DNA of 64,000 bases, from assembly GCA_900110595.1 (NCBI GenBank), contig FOEZ01000017.1, positions 1 through 64,000 on the forward strand, in the 5' to 3' direction. Source of the stretch: Arthrobacter sp. OV608. Its GTDB lineage: Bacteria; Actinomycetota; Actinomycetes; Actinomycetales; Micrococcaceae. Under the pieces are notes generated by a model. That model was not told the DNA's origin. It saw nothing but the letters and a program-made list of their open reading frames with translations, and searched no databases. This document shows positions 55,913 to 64,000 of this stretch, piece after piece (positions within the stretch are counted from its first letter, which is position 1; the number at the start of each line of letters is the position of its first letter). A program made the translations under genes and the position numbers.

Positions 55913-56512
55913 TTACATCTCGGCCGGCCGCTTCTTCTGCGGGTATGGCGTCTCGCCGCGGGCCAGCATCTCCACGAATCCGGCAATTTTCCGTTCGCGG
56001 GTGGCGGCCTGCTTGACAGAGTTGGTCCGGTAGATCAAGGCGAAACGGTTGGTTTTGGTGAGGACATCGAACATCGCCTGGGCGGCCGGAACGGCAGCGA
56101 TGGCGGCGGCCAGATCCGCCGGAACCTCGGCCGTGGCCTGCCCGTCATACGCCTTGTCCCAGCGGCCGTCCGCCTTGGCGGCATTCACGGCTGCCCAGCC
56201 GGCGTCTGTCATCCGGCCCTCGGCGTCCAGCCGGGCCACATGGCCGACATTCCGGGCAGACCACGGGCTTTTGGGACCACGCGGCGTCATCCGCTGCAGT
56301 GATGTTTCGCTGTCCCGGCTCTTGCCCTGGCCGTCGATCCAGCCGAAGCACAGCGCCTCATCCAGCGCCGCCGCATAGTCCAGCGCCGTGACCTGCCCGC
56401 CCTTTTTATGCAGGACCAGCCACACACCACGGCTGGTCTTGTGGTTTTCCTCCAGCCAGCCGCGCCACGCGGCGGCGTCCGGCACCAGCAGTTCCTCGAG
56501 TTCAACAGCCAT
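55913..56512 (-). CDS. YdeI/OmpD-associated family protein
   Basis: A 199-residue protein. It has AWRGWLEENHKTSRGVWLVL, ALDEALCFGWIDGQGK and a C-terminal TRERKIAGFVEMLARGETPY, typical of the YdeI/OmdA family. ATG 56512 starts at MAVELEELLV; the frame opens at 56605. Function is unclear; homologues have been linked to antimicrobial resistance and to OmpD regulation. Confidence 0.85.
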   Translation of the reverse strand: MAVELEELLVPDAAAWRGWLEENHKTSRGVWLVLHKKGGQVTALDYAAALDEALCFGWIDGQGKSRDSETSLQRMTPRGPKSPWSARNVGHVARLDAEGRMTDAGWAAVNAAKADGRWDKAYDGQATAEVPADLAAAIAAVPAAQAMFDVLTKTNRFALIYRTNSVKQAATRERKIAGFVEMLARGETPYPQKKRPAEM

Positions 56513-56616
56513 GGCCCTATTCTGCCTGTGACCCGCGACGGCACAACCCCTCCCCGGCAGACACCGGCCGTGGCACCATGGCCTTACGCCCGCTTCACCG
56601 AACAAAAGGAAAGACC

Positions 56617-57351
56617 ATGCTGCGTGTCCGACCGCTCCATTTCACGTCCAGGACCGATGTCTGGGAGCTGCTGCTCACCGAGTTGGGCATGGTCCGCACC
56701 GAAAATGAGCCCGGGTGGCAGGTGTTCGACGCCGGTTCGGGCCGCCTTGCCCTCCACGCCGTTCCGGACGGAGCAGCCGAGGACGGAACCACCGCATTCG
56801 CAGTGGAGGTGGGTGACCTTGCGGAGTTCGCCCGTCGCACCAACCTCTCGGCCCGGGATGCTGGAACCACCCCCGCGGAAATCATCACGGCGGGCCACGG
56901 CGAAACCTGCCGGATCACAGCACCGGACGGATTCACTTTCCTGGCCGACAAAGCCGTCCACACGGCCCAGTGCGCCGACGCTGACCCGGCCCTGGCCGTC
57001 GTCGGGGTCTGGTTTACGGAGGACACAGCCTCGGCAACACGGACCCTGCAGCATATTGGCGCCCGTCCCCGCCCGGTGCCTGACGCTGACGAAACCGCCG
57101 ACTTCACGGCCAAAAACGGAGGGGTGCTTCTGGTGCGTCCGGCCGCGGGCACGCCCCGGTCCGGCCTGGGTTTTGAGTACGACGGCGGCCTGGAACCATT
57201 GCGGGCACGCCTCGCCTCCGCGGGGTTTGAGGCAACCGTGACGGAGGAGGCCTTTGGCAGCACCCTCCACGTGGCCAACCCGGACGCCGGGTTCGGCGCG
57301 GACCACGTGCCGGGGGCGGTGTGGGTCTCCGGGCGCCGTCCCATGGGGTAG
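56617..57351 (+). CDS. VOC-superfamily protein (glyoxalase/bleomycin-resistance fold)
   Basis: A 244-residue protein with two VOC-like beta-alpha modules (MLRVRPLHFTSRTDVWELLL and ALAVVGVWFTEDTASATRT). AAAGGAAAGACC lies before ATG 56617. The ligand is unknown. Confidence 0.75.
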   Translation: MLRVRPLHFTSRTDVWELLLTELGMVRTENEPGWQVFDAGSGRLALHAVPDGAAEDGTTAFAVEVGDLAEFARRTNLSARDAGTTPAEIITAGHGETCRITAPDGFTFLADKAVHTAQCADADPALAVVGVWFTEDTASATRTLQHIGARPRPVPDADETADFTAKNGGVLLVRPAAGTPRSGLGFEYDGGLEPLRARLASAGFEATVTEEAFGSTLHVANPDAGFGADHVPGAVWVSGRRPMG

Positions 57352-57360
57352 AACTTAAGC

Positions 57361-57900
57361 ATGAACGTGCGCACACCTGACCCGAATCCCGGCTGGCTCT
57401 CCGAAGAAGACCTTTTTGAGGCGCGCGGGCGGCTGCCCATGGTGTACGTGGAGGCTGTGCCGGTCCGGCTCGATCCGCTGGGTTTCGTCAACGAAGTGGG
57501 AACCCTGCTCCAGGCCGACGAGGACGGCACCATGGTCCGTTCGCTGGTGTCCGGGCGCGTCATCTACCGCGAAACCATCCGGGCAGCCCTTCTCCGGCAC
57601 ATGGAAAAGGATCTTGGCCCGCTGGCGTTTCCGCAGCTGCCCATCAGCCCCGTCCCTTTCACGGTGGCGGAGTACTTCCCTGCCCCGTCCCAGACCGGCT
57701 TCACCGATGAGCGGCAACACGCCGTGTCCCTGGCCTACGTCATCCCTGTAACGGGCGAATGCGAACCGCGCCAGGACGCCCTGGAGCTGACCTGGATGAC
57801 CCCCGAGGAAGTCCTGAGCCCCGGCGTACAGATGGAGTTCAGCGGCGGGCGCGGCGGCCTGATCCGGCAGGCGCTTGCCTTCGCGGGCGTAGGGTTCTGA
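57361..57900 (+). CDS. NUDIX hydrolase-family protein (DUF4916)
   Basis: A 179-residue protein resembling DUF4916 NUDIX proteins: ARGRLPMVYVEAVPVRLDPL at the start, GRVIYRETIRAALLRHMEKD around the helix, and ELTWMTPEEV at the end. The standard GX5EX7REUXEEXGU box is not complete: the region is GRVIYRETIRAALLRHMEKD, so classic catalysis is doubtful. It starts 9 bases after the VOC gene stop, probably with a leaderless or coupled start. Confidence 0.78.
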   Translation: MNVRTPDPNPGWLSEEDLFEARGRLPMVYVEAVPVRLDPLGFVNEVGTLLQADEDGTMVRSLVSGRVIYRETIRAALLRHMEKDLGPLAFPQLPISPVPFTVAEYFPAPSQTGFTDERQHAVSLAYVIPVTGECEPRQDALELTWMTPEEVLSPGVQMEFSGGRGGLIRQALAFAGVGF

Positions 57901-57987
57901 CACCCTCGGCAGCACCCGGCGTCCCCGACTTCCGGCGCCCTCCTTTGTAGACTGTAGGGCGGACCGCAAGAGAACTTAAGGACTCCC

Positions 57988-59040
57988 ATGACCGAAACAC
58001 CAGCCGCCCGGAACTACAGCGAACAGCAGGCTGGATCTCTGACCACCGGCAGCCACATCCTGCTGCCGGACGGTGAGCGGACAGCGGAAATCCGCCAGGT
58101 TGAGCTTGAGCAGGACGATTTCGGCGCGCCCGCGCTGGTCCTCGCCAGCCTGTCCGGCGGAGGCACCTTGCGCATCGCCGTGGGCACCTCGGTGACTGTG
58201 GTGGACGGAGCGTTCGACGGAGTCACGCAGCTTCCGCTGCAGGCCACCCCCTCCGGAATGGCGGGCACTGCCGGGGCCGTTGGCGCCGCCGGGGAAACGG
58301 GACCCGCTAAGGAGGCCGGGCTGGAGCAGCCCGGCGGAGAGGCGGCTGCGGCACCTGCTGCTCCCGCCGTCGTCGTGCCACCCTTGCCTGCTGTCCCGCC
58401 GGCGGTCACCGGCCCCGGCGAGGAGGAACTTGCCCTGATCCCGGCGCCGAAGGGTACGCCGGAGTCTGTGGTGGAAGCCGCGGCCGAAGCCCACCCGGAC
58501 GCGGAAGGTGTGCTGCTGCTGGCCGACCGGCTGGCGAAGGGGGTTAACTTCAAGTCCGGCAGCTGCCTGAAAGACATTAGCGACCTCGCCCACGAACTCT
58601 TCATCACCCTCAAGGACTCGGACGGTTCCCTGGCCGTCGCGGACCTGCTCAACGTGCTGCCCTATGACGGGAACCCCGGCCGGTGGGCCTCCGTGGAAGC
58701 CTCCCTGGCGCTCTCCAGCTACATCTGCCGGCAGAACGGCCAGGAAGCGCGGGCCGAGGTCTACGAAAAGCTGCTCCGCACCCCGGAAAACCAGGAAACG
58801 GACCCCTTCAAGGCCCGGATGGCCGCCAAGGTGCGGCAGCGCTCGCTCAACGAGCCCAACCTGTACGACAAGGAAATCTTCCGGTCCATCGATAACTCCA
58901 ACCACGAGGCAGAGCGCGAATGGCGGCTGCTGCGGCTCGAATCCCTCTTGTTCCTGCGGGCGCACGGGGGCTCGGAAACCATCGGGGCGGGCGAGCTTGA
59001 ACGCCGCATCAGCAACGAACTTGAGGCAGTCCGGGCCTGA
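57988..59040 (+). CDS. Conserved hypothetical protein, 350 aa, two-domain
   Basis: An N-terminal beta-rich domain (HILLPDGERTAEIRQVELEQ, 20-85) is joined by a long Ala/Gly/Pro linker (about 88-145) to an all-helical domain (DAEGVLLLADRLAKGVNFKS to the C terminus). The helical part resembles the DUF6707-type proteins of Micrococcaceae, but I am not certain. AAGGA precedes ATG 57988. Cytosolic, function unknown. Confidence 0.7.
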   Translation: MTETPAARNYSEQQAGSLTTGSHILLPDGERTAEIRQVELEQDDFGAPALVLASLSGGGTLRIAVGTSVTVVDGAFDGVTQLPLQATPSGMAGTAGAVGAAGETGPAKEAGLEQPGGEAAAAPAAPAVVVPPLPAVPPAVTGPGEEELALIPAPKGTPESVVEAAAEAHPDAEGVLLLADRLAKGVNFKSGSCLKDISDLAHELFITLKDSDGSLAVADLLNVLPYDGNPGRWASVEASLALSSYICRQNGQEARAEVYEKLLRTPENQETDPFKARMAAKVRQRSLNEPNLYDKEIFRSIDNSNHEAEREWRLLRLESLLFLRAHGGSETIGAGELERRISNELEAVRA

Positions 59041-59088
59041 AGTCCACAGCCAACAAAATAACCCCTACCCGGCGCGGGGCCGGAGTTG

Positions 59089-59094
59089 TACATT
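59089..59094 (+). promoter_or_regulatory. -10 element of a leaderless transcript
   Basis: TACATT lies 7 bases before ATG 59102 of the SRPBCC gene; no ribosome-binding site is present between. Confidence 0.45.
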
Positions 59095-59101
59095 CGGGGC
59101 T

Positions 59102-59827
59102 ATGACTAACAATCTGAGCGTTTTGATCAATGCTGACGCGCCGCAGGTCTGGACGATGCTGCGCGAACCGTCCAAAGTGGCCCAATGGCACGGCTGGCAG
59201 GCCGAGGACCTGGACGCCGAGATCAAACAGATCTACTTTTCGGGGGACGAAGAGGAAGCACCGGACCACACGAGCTTCACGGTCCACGGCGGCGACGTCT
59301 TCGAGCTCCACCCCGAGCCCAACGGGACCCGGGTCAGCATCACCCGCGCGGCGCTGGACCACAACTCGGAATGGGCCGCCTGGGACGAAGACATCACCCA
59401 GGGCTGGCTGACGTTCCTGGAGCAACTCCGCTTTGCGCTCGAACGGCACCCGCACGGGAAACGCCACACACTGTTCCTGCAGGTGCCCGGCGGTTCGGTT
59501 TCCGCCACTGAAAAACTCGGCCTCTCGGACGTTCCCGCCCCGGGCGCTGAGTACACGCTGACCTTGCCCACCGGCGAGGAGATCTCCGGGAAGGTCTGGT
59601 ACCGGAGCAACCACCAGGTGGGGCTCACAGTCCACAGCTACGCGGAGCACGGCGACGGCCTGCTGATCGTGGCCGACCAGCCAAAGATCGAGGATGTCCG
59701 GCCCGACGGCGGCTCGCTGGTCATTATCTCCACCTACGGCCTCGGCGCTGGCCGGCTTGAGGCGATCCGCGCGTCCTGGGACTCGTGGCGGGCCGAGAAC
59801 TACCCCACGGCGGAACCGGTCAGCTGA
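59102..59827 (+). CDS. SRPBCC (AHSA1-like) domain protein
   Basis: A 241-residue protein beginning MTNNLSVLINADAPQVWTML with the START-superfamily ligand-binding fold (WHGWQAEDLDAEIKQIYFSG; TQGWLTFLEQLRFALERHP). The frame opens at 58664 inside the previous gene; ATG 59102 gives the family start. A second module (TLFLQVPGGSVSATEKL) follows, so it may carry two related domains. Ligand unknown. Confidence 0.82.
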   Translation: MTNNLSVLINADAPQVWTMLREPSKVAQWHGWQAEDLDAEIKQIYFSGDEEEAPDHTSFTVHGGDVFELHPEPNGTRVSITRAALDHNSEWAAWDEDITQGWLTFLEQLRFALERHPHGKRHTLFLQVPGGSVSATEKLGLSDVPAPGAEYTLTLPTGEEISGKVWYRSNHQVGLTVHSYAEHGDGLLIVADQPKIEDVRPDGGSLVIISTYGLGAGRLEAIRASWDSWRAENYPTAEPVS

Positions 59828-59860
59828 GGGAACAGTCCCAATTGCTGGCACACTGGTACG

Positions 59861-61201
59861 GTGCCAGCCAACCCTGCTTCCGCTTCGTCCCCTTCTGCCC
59901 CGGCGGCTGCCCCCGCCCGGGAAACCGCACTGCACGGCGCGTTGTCCCGGCAGTCCGAGTTCGGCTTCCGGGTGGGCTCCCGCCTTTCGGAGGCGTGCCC
60001 TGCATCCGCCGCCCAGGTTGCGGACAACGGCGGTGAATTCCTGGGGCGCACCGGCACCATCACCACGCCCCATGGGGAAATCCGCACACCCGCGTTCATC
60101 GCCGTGGGGACAAAAGCCACGGTGAAGGCCGTGCTGCCCGAATCCATGGCGGGCCTTGGCGCGCAGGCCCTGCTGGCCAACGCCTACCACCTGTACCTGC
60201 AGCCGGGCGCGGACATCCTCGATGAGGCCGGCGGCCTGGGTGCCTTTATGAACTGGTCCGGGCCCACGTTCACGGACTCGGGCGGATTCCAGGTGATGAG
60301 CCTGGGCTCGGGGTTCAAGAAGGTCATCGACATGAAATCCGTTGACGCGTCCGGGCCCGATGACGCCGTGGCCCCCGGCAAGGAGCGACTGGCCCACATC
60401 GACGACGACGGCGTCTGGTTCAAATCGCACTTGAACGGGGACCGGCACCGCTTCTCCCCCGAAATCTCCATGCAGGTCCAGCACCAGATCGGCGCGGACA
60501 TCATGTTTGCCTTTGACGAGTTGACCACCCTGCAGAATTCCCGGGGCTACCAGGAGGAATCGCTGGAGCGCACGCGGCTGTGGGCGGAGCGGTGCATCGC
60601 GGAGCACTTCCGGCTGACGGATTCGCGGGCGGGGAAGCCGTACCAGGCCCTGTTCGGCGTGATCCAGGGCGCCCAGTACGAGGACCTGCGCCGGAAGGCC
60701 TGCCGGGACCTCGGCGCCATGCCGTTCGACGGTTTCGGCATCGGCGGGGCCCTGGAAAAGGAGAACCTGGGCACGATTGTCCGCTGGTGCAACGAGGAAC
60801 TTCCCGAGGACAAACCGCGCCACCTGCTGGGCATCTCCGAGCCGGACGACATCTTCACGGCCATCGAAAACGGCGCCGACACCTTCGACTGCGTCTCCCC
60901 CACCCGCGTGGCCCGGAACTCGGCGTTCTACACCCCGCAGGGCCGCTTCAACCTTTCCGGCGCAAAGTACAAGCGCGATTTCGGCCCGCTCCAGGACGGC
61001 TGCGACTGCTACACCTGCACGCATTACTCGCGGGCCTACATCCACCACCTGTTCAAGGCCAAGGAGATGCTCTCCGCCACCCTGATCTCCATCCACAACG
61101 AGCGGTTCGTGGTGAAAATGGTGGATGACGCCCGGCTGGCCATCGAATCCGGCACCTTCTTCGAGTTCAAGGCCGAAACCCTGGGCCGGTATTACTCCTG
61201 A
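59861..61201 (+). CDS. tgt: tRNA-guanine transglycosylase (queuine/preQ1 insertion)
   Basis: A 446-residue enzyme that swaps guanine-34 of GUN tRNAs for queuine or preQ1. TDSGGFQVMSLG holds the catalytic Asp, FDCVSPTRVARNSAFYT the nucleophile Asp, and CDCYTC...H the zinc site. About 45 residues at the N terminus are an Ala/Ser-rich extension. The start is GTG 59861. The nearby YhhQ transporter (62 kb) supports salvage of a queuosine precursor. Confidence 0.93.
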   Translation: MPANPASASSPSAPAAAPARETALHGALSRQSEFGFRVGSRLSEACPASAAQVADNGGEFLGRTGTITTPHGEIRTPAFIAVGTKATVKAVLPESMAGLGAQALLANAYHLYLQPGADILDEAGGLGAFMNWSGPTFTDSGGFQVMSLGSGFKKVIDMKSVDASGPDDAVAPGKERLAHIDDDGVWFKSHLNGDRHRFSPEISMQVQHQIGADIMFAFDELTTLQNSRGYQEESLERTRLWAERCIAEHFRLTDSRAGKPYQALFGVIQGAQYEDLRRKACRDLGAMPFDGFGIGGALEKENLGTIVRWCNEELPEDKPRHLLGISEPDDIFTAIENGADTFDCVSPTRVARNSAFYTPQGRFNLSGAKYKRDFGPLQDGCDCYTCTHYSRAYIHHLFKAKEMLSATLISIHNERFVVKMVDDARLAIESGTFFEFKAETLGRYYS

Positions 61202-61236
61202 GCCAATGCCTGCGCCTGTTCCGATATCCTGACCCC

Positions 61237-61986
61237 ATGCCCATCGAAATTCCCGCCGCAGCTGGCACCGCCGAGGCCCTTGTGGCCCGTCCCTCCACCG
61301 GCACCGGTCCCTTTCCCGGCGTCATCCTCTACATGGACGCCCTCGGCCTGCGCCCCCGGATCCAGGACATGGCCCAGAGGGTGGCCGATTGGGGCTACAT
61401 TGTCCTGGCGCCGAACGTCTTCTACCGTGAAGGCAAGGCAGCCGAGCTCGCTCCCACCACTGACATGACCACGCCGGAAGGCAGGGAAACCGCCGGCAAA
61501 GCCGCCTTCCCGCGGGTGGGGCGGCTGACTGCGGACAAGGCCGTGGCTGACGTGGACGCGTGGGTCAAGGCGCTCGGCGGGCTCGACGGCGTCGCGCCGG
61601 GCCCGATCGGCGCCTTCGGCTACTGCATGGGAGCCAGGCTTGCTGTCCGCACCGCAACCGCACGGCCTGATGTGGTGGCAGCCTGCGCCGGCTTCCATGG
61701 CGGCGGACTGGCCACCGACGCTCCGGACAGCCCCCACCTCGGACTTGTCCGGGCCCGCGCCCGGTTTGTGTTCGGCCACGCCGACCACGACCCAAGTATG
61801 GCTCCCGACGCCGTTGCCCGACTGGGCGAGGCACTCGAGTCAGCGGGCCTTGAGGCCTCGAACGAGATCTACCCCGGAGCCTCCCACGGCTATTCCATGG
61901 CGGACACCTCGGCCTTCCACGCCGAGGCCACGGAACGTCACTTCCGGGAGCTGCGGGCGCTGCTCGACGCCACCCTCAAGGGTTAA
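61237..61986 (+). CDS. Dienelactone hydrolase-family protein
   Basis: A 249-residue alpha/beta hydrolase. Cys-type nucleophile lies in GAFGYCMGARLA, the Asp in FGHADHDPSM and the His in GASHGYSM, the C-D-H triad of dienelactone hydrolases. Natural substrate is unknown; homologues hydrolyse lactones or esters. Its stop abuts the convergent yhhQ stop with no gap. Confidence 0.87.
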   Translation: MPIEIPAAAGTAEALVARPSTGTGPFPGVILYMDALGLRPRIQDMAQRVADWGYIVLAPNVFYREGKAAELAPTTDMTTPEGRETAGKAAFPRVGRLTADKAVADVDAWVKALGGLDGVAPGPIGAFGYCMGARLAVRTATARPDVVAACAGFHGGGLATDAPDSPHLGLVRARARFVFGHADHDPSMAPDAVARLGEALESAGLEASNEIYPGASHGYSMADTSAFHAEATERHFRELRALLDATLKG

Positions 61987-62703
61987 CTACGCGCCGTAGC
62001 TCGGTTCGCGCTTCTTGACCCAGCCGATCACCAGGGACGTGACCGGCACAAAAATGAACTCCACCAGGGTCTTGTACACGAAGCCCACCACCACGTAGTT
62101 CACAAAAGTTCCGAAGTCGGTGATGCCGATGACGGACGCGGCAATACTGCAGAAGATCAGGGTGTCCACGAACTCGCCCGCACCTGAGGAGCCCATCAGC
62201 CGTGCCCACAAGGACTTCTCCCCGGAGCGGGCCTTCATCTTCACCAGGATCCAGGAGTTGATGGTCTGCCCGGCGAGGAACGCCAGCAGCGAGGCGACCA
62301 CAATCTGGGGAACGGGGCCCAGGGCGCCTTCCAGCGCGGCCTGCTTGGACATTCCGTACTCGTCGTCGAAGCCGGGCAGCGCGATGATCACCCAGTAGCA
62401 GAGGGATGCGAACACGGACAGCGCGAAGGTGGTGAAGATGGCTTTGCGGGCCACCCTGAAGCCGTAGACCTCGCTGATGACGTCGCCCAGGATGTACGCC
62501 AGCGGGAACAGGAAGAAGCCACCGTCAGTGATGATGGGGCCGATCGCCACACCCTTTGAAGCACCGATGTTGGACAGGATCAGCACCACGGCCATCACCG
62601 CCAGCATGATCGCGAAGTAGGGGGAACCGATGGAAGCGAACCTGGCGCCGCTGCCGGCGTGAGTGGTTTGGGGCGCGGCGTTCTGGCCTGGGGCTGAGGG
62701 CAT
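61987..62703 (-). CDS. yhhQ: Queuosine precursor transporter (YhhQ/VUT family)
   Basis: A 238-residue membrane protein with about six helices and the family sequence FPLAYILGDVISEVYGFRVA, then LAFLAGQTINSWILVKMKAR and GSSGAGEFVDTLIFCSIA. It imports preQ0/preQ1 or queuine. ATG 62703 starts at MPSAPGQ; the frame opens at 62814. No preQ1-riboswitch sequence is visible upstream. With tgt it forms a queuosine salvage pair. Confidence 0.9.
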   Translation of the reverse strand: MPSAPGQNAAPQTTHAGSGARFASIGSPYFAIMLAVMAVVLILSNIGASKGVAIGPIITDGGFFLFPLAYILGDVISEVYGFRVARKAIFTTFALSVFASLCYWVIIALPGFDDEYGMSKQAALEGALGPVPQIVVASLLAFLAGQTINSWILVKMKARSGEKSLWARLMGSSGAGEFVDTLIFCSIAASVIGITDFGTFVNYVVVGFVYKTLVEFIFVPVTSLVIGWVKKREPSYGA

Positions 62704-62864
62704 GGGGGTTCCGTTCGTAGTGGTTCGCTCGGGGCCCGGAAAGAATGCGGGGCGGCCGGCTGTATTAGCACTGTCCGCCCCATTGTCCCATTGAACCGGT
62801 GCTGCCTTGGGCACTGTTCAGGCACACAAAGCGGACGGTCGACGGCGGATGGCAGGATGGTGCC

Positions 62865-63722
62865 ATGACTTCCGTTTCCACCGATGTCCAGTCCCCCGCA
62901 GCAGCTCCCGCCGTCGTCCTGACGATCGCGGGATCCGAAGCCACCGGCGGTGCCGGCGCGCAGGCCGACCTGAAGACCTTCCAGGAGCTGGGGGTCTTTG
63001 GCATTGCCAACCTGACCTGCATCGTGTCCTTCAACCCGAACGACAGCTGGAACCACCGCTTCGTGCCGGTGGACCAGCAGGTGATCGCCGACCAGCTGGA
63101 GGCAACGACGGCAGCGTACGGCCCGTCGTCGGGCGCGCCGTCCGTCCTGGACACGGTGAAAATCGGGATGCTGGGCAGCCCGGCCACCATCAGCACTGTG
63201 GCAGGCGCATTGGACGGGGGCGGGTTCCGCAACGTGGTGCTGGACCCGGTGCTGATCTGCAAGGGCCAGGAGCCGGGACACGCCCTGGACACCGACCAGG
63301 CGCTGAAGTCGCAGATCCTTCCGCTGGCCACCTTCGTGACGCCCAACCACTTCGAGGCGGAATCCCTCTCCGGCCTGGAGATCACGGACGTGGAGTCCCT
63401 GAAGGCAGCAGCCGTGCGTATCCACGAGCTCAGCGGTGCAGCAGTGCTCGCCAAGGGCGGGGTGCGGCTGGAAGGCCCGGACGCCGTCGACGTTTTCTAC
63501 GACGGCGAGACCCTGGAGGTGCTGCGCGCCGGGAAGGTGGGCGAGGTGGCGGTGTCCGGCGCAGGGTGCTCCCTTGCTGCCGCGGTCACCGCCGAACTGG
63601 CCAAGGGCGCGGCGCCGCTGGAGGCGGCACGGACAGCGAAGGCGTTTGTTACCGCCGGGATCCGGAACCGCGTGGCCTCGGGTGCGCCGTTTGATGCCCT
63701 GTGGCAGGGCGGCCCGCGCTAG
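62865..63722 (+). CDS. PdxK/ThiD-like pyrimidine or pyridoxal kinase
   Basis: A 285-residue ribokinase-fold protein. LTIAGSEATGGAGAQADLKT is the substrate site, VTPNHFEAESLSG the family marker and VSGAGCSLAAAVTAELAKG the anion hole. The Cys there replaces the usual Asp, which is the pattern of the Cys-dependent pyridoxal kinases of Bacillus. So pyridoxal/pyridoxine kinase is slightly favoured over HMP kinase. ATG 62865; frame opens 62799. Confidence 0.82.
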   Translation: MTSVSTDVQSPAAAPAVVLTIAGSEATGGAGAQADLKTFQELGVFGIANLTCIVSFNPNDSWNHRFVPVDQQVIADQLEATTAAYGPSSGAPSVLDTVKIGMLGSPATISTVAGALDGGGFRNVVLDPVLICKGQEPGHALDTDQALKSQILPLATFVTPNHFEAESLSGLEITDVESLKAAAVRIHELSGAAVLAKGGVRLEGPDAVDVFYDGETLEVLRAGKVGEVAVSGAGCSLAAAVTAELAKGAAPLEAARTAKAFVTAGIRNRVASGAPFDALWQGGPR

Positions 63723-63748
63723 CATCCCCCCTTGCCCTGCTGCTTGCC

Positions 63749-64000
63749 CTATTGCCGGGCTGCCGCCACCGGAGCCTCGTCCAGGAGGGCTTCGGCGATG
63801 TGCGTGGCAGTCCGGGCGATGAAGGCCCGACGGCGTTCCAGCCGGTCCGGTGCGGTGCCGGCGAGCAGTTCGTCGATCTGCGGCAGCACCGGCCAGCCGT
63901 CGCAAAGCGTCACGATGGTGATAACAAGGTCGGCAGCGTCGGTCCGGTCGATGCCCGGCAGGACGCGAAGCATCTGGTCCACCTTGGCGGCACAATGGTC
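63749..64000 (-). CDS. TetR-family regulator, C-terminal part (cut by window edge)
   Basis: The frame is open from the right edge to TAG 63751-63749, giving 83 residues (DHCAAKVDQMLRVLPGID...LERRRAFIARTATHIAEALL). The helical pattern and the terminal RAFIARTATHI resemble the ligand domain of TetR regulators. The DNA-binding end lies outside the window, so the call is tentative. Confidence 0.55.
   Translation of the reverse strand, partial: DHCAAKVDQMLRVLPGIDRTDAADLVITIVTLCDGWPVLPQIDELLAGTAPDRLERRRAFIARTATHIAEALLDEAPVAAARQ

Noticed and set aside
62704..62864. Possible preQ1 riboswitch before yhhQ
   Set aside because: The leader was read on the reverse strand; no A-rich tail or pseudoknot-forming sequence typical of preQ1 switches was found.

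Overview
The window is high-G+C actinobacterial chromosome, most like Arthrobacter/Pseudarthrobacter (Micrococcaceae). The placement rests on gene content: a mycothiol-type (DinB-fold) maleylpyruvate isomerase, an Lhr helicase followed by an Nei-type glycosylase, a YczR/YczE pair, DUF4383 and DUF1684 proteins, and many starts preceded closely by a TAnnnT -10 element (leaderless transcripts). No rRNA, tRNA, CRISPR array, phage module or insertion sequence was seen. No gene-free stretch exceeds 300 bases.

Region 1 (1-8.4 kb) is aromatic catabolism. A ThDP-dependent enzyme follows a truncated upstream gene. An AAHS-type MFS transporter and a 3-hydroxybenzoate 6-monooxygenase lie divergent from an IclR regulator. 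Gentisate 1,2-dioxygenase, fumarylpyruvate hydrolase and maleylpyruvate isomerase follow in one tight operon. Together they take 3-hydroxybenzoate through gentisate to fumarate and pyruvate. The same palindrome, TTCTG-N5-CAGAA, lies at both promoters and is the likely IclR operator.

Region 2 (8.4-22.3 kb) is one leftward operon of about 12.6 kb with overlapping or nearly touching genes. It encodes a sugar ABC transporter without its own ATPase, two TIM-barrel isomerases/epimerases, a Gfo/Idh/MocA dehydrogenase, glucuronate isomerase, a fructuronate-reductase-like dehydrogenase, a ManD-type mannonate dehydratase and a single 773-residue protein joining a gluconokinase domain to a GH3 glycosidase. 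A divergent LacI regulator and a cluster of operator-like repeats sit at the head. This looks like glucuronate/glucuronide catabolism, possibly with an oxidation-elimination route for glycosides. It is the most unusual locus here.

Region 3 (22.3-29 kb) holds small conserved and envelope genes: a nitronate-monooxygenase-like flavoenzyme, a YcnI copper protein, a DUF4232 lipoprotein, a DUF4383 membrane protein, and an FAD oxidoreductase/Rieske gene broken by a one-base frameshift. Region 4 (29-45.5 kb) has Lhr-Nei DNA repair, YczE/YczR, a DUF4188/TetR pair sharing a 45-bp palindromic operator, an ArsR/SRPBCC pair, an RluA-type pseudouridine synthase, DedA and PEP carboxylase. Region 5 (45.5-56.5 kb) has a DUF1684 protein, an acyl-CoA dehydrogenase plus SDR pair, a GH76 enzyme, a ferric-iron ABC operon behind a DtxR/IdeR-like iron box, and a membrane-anchored GH32 fructanase. 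Region 6 (56.5-64 kb) has VOC, NUDIX and SRPBCC proteins, tRNA-guanine transglycosylase close to a YhhQ queuosine-precursor transporter, a dienelactone hydrolase, a PdxK/ThiD-like kinase and the end of a TetR gene cut by the window edge.
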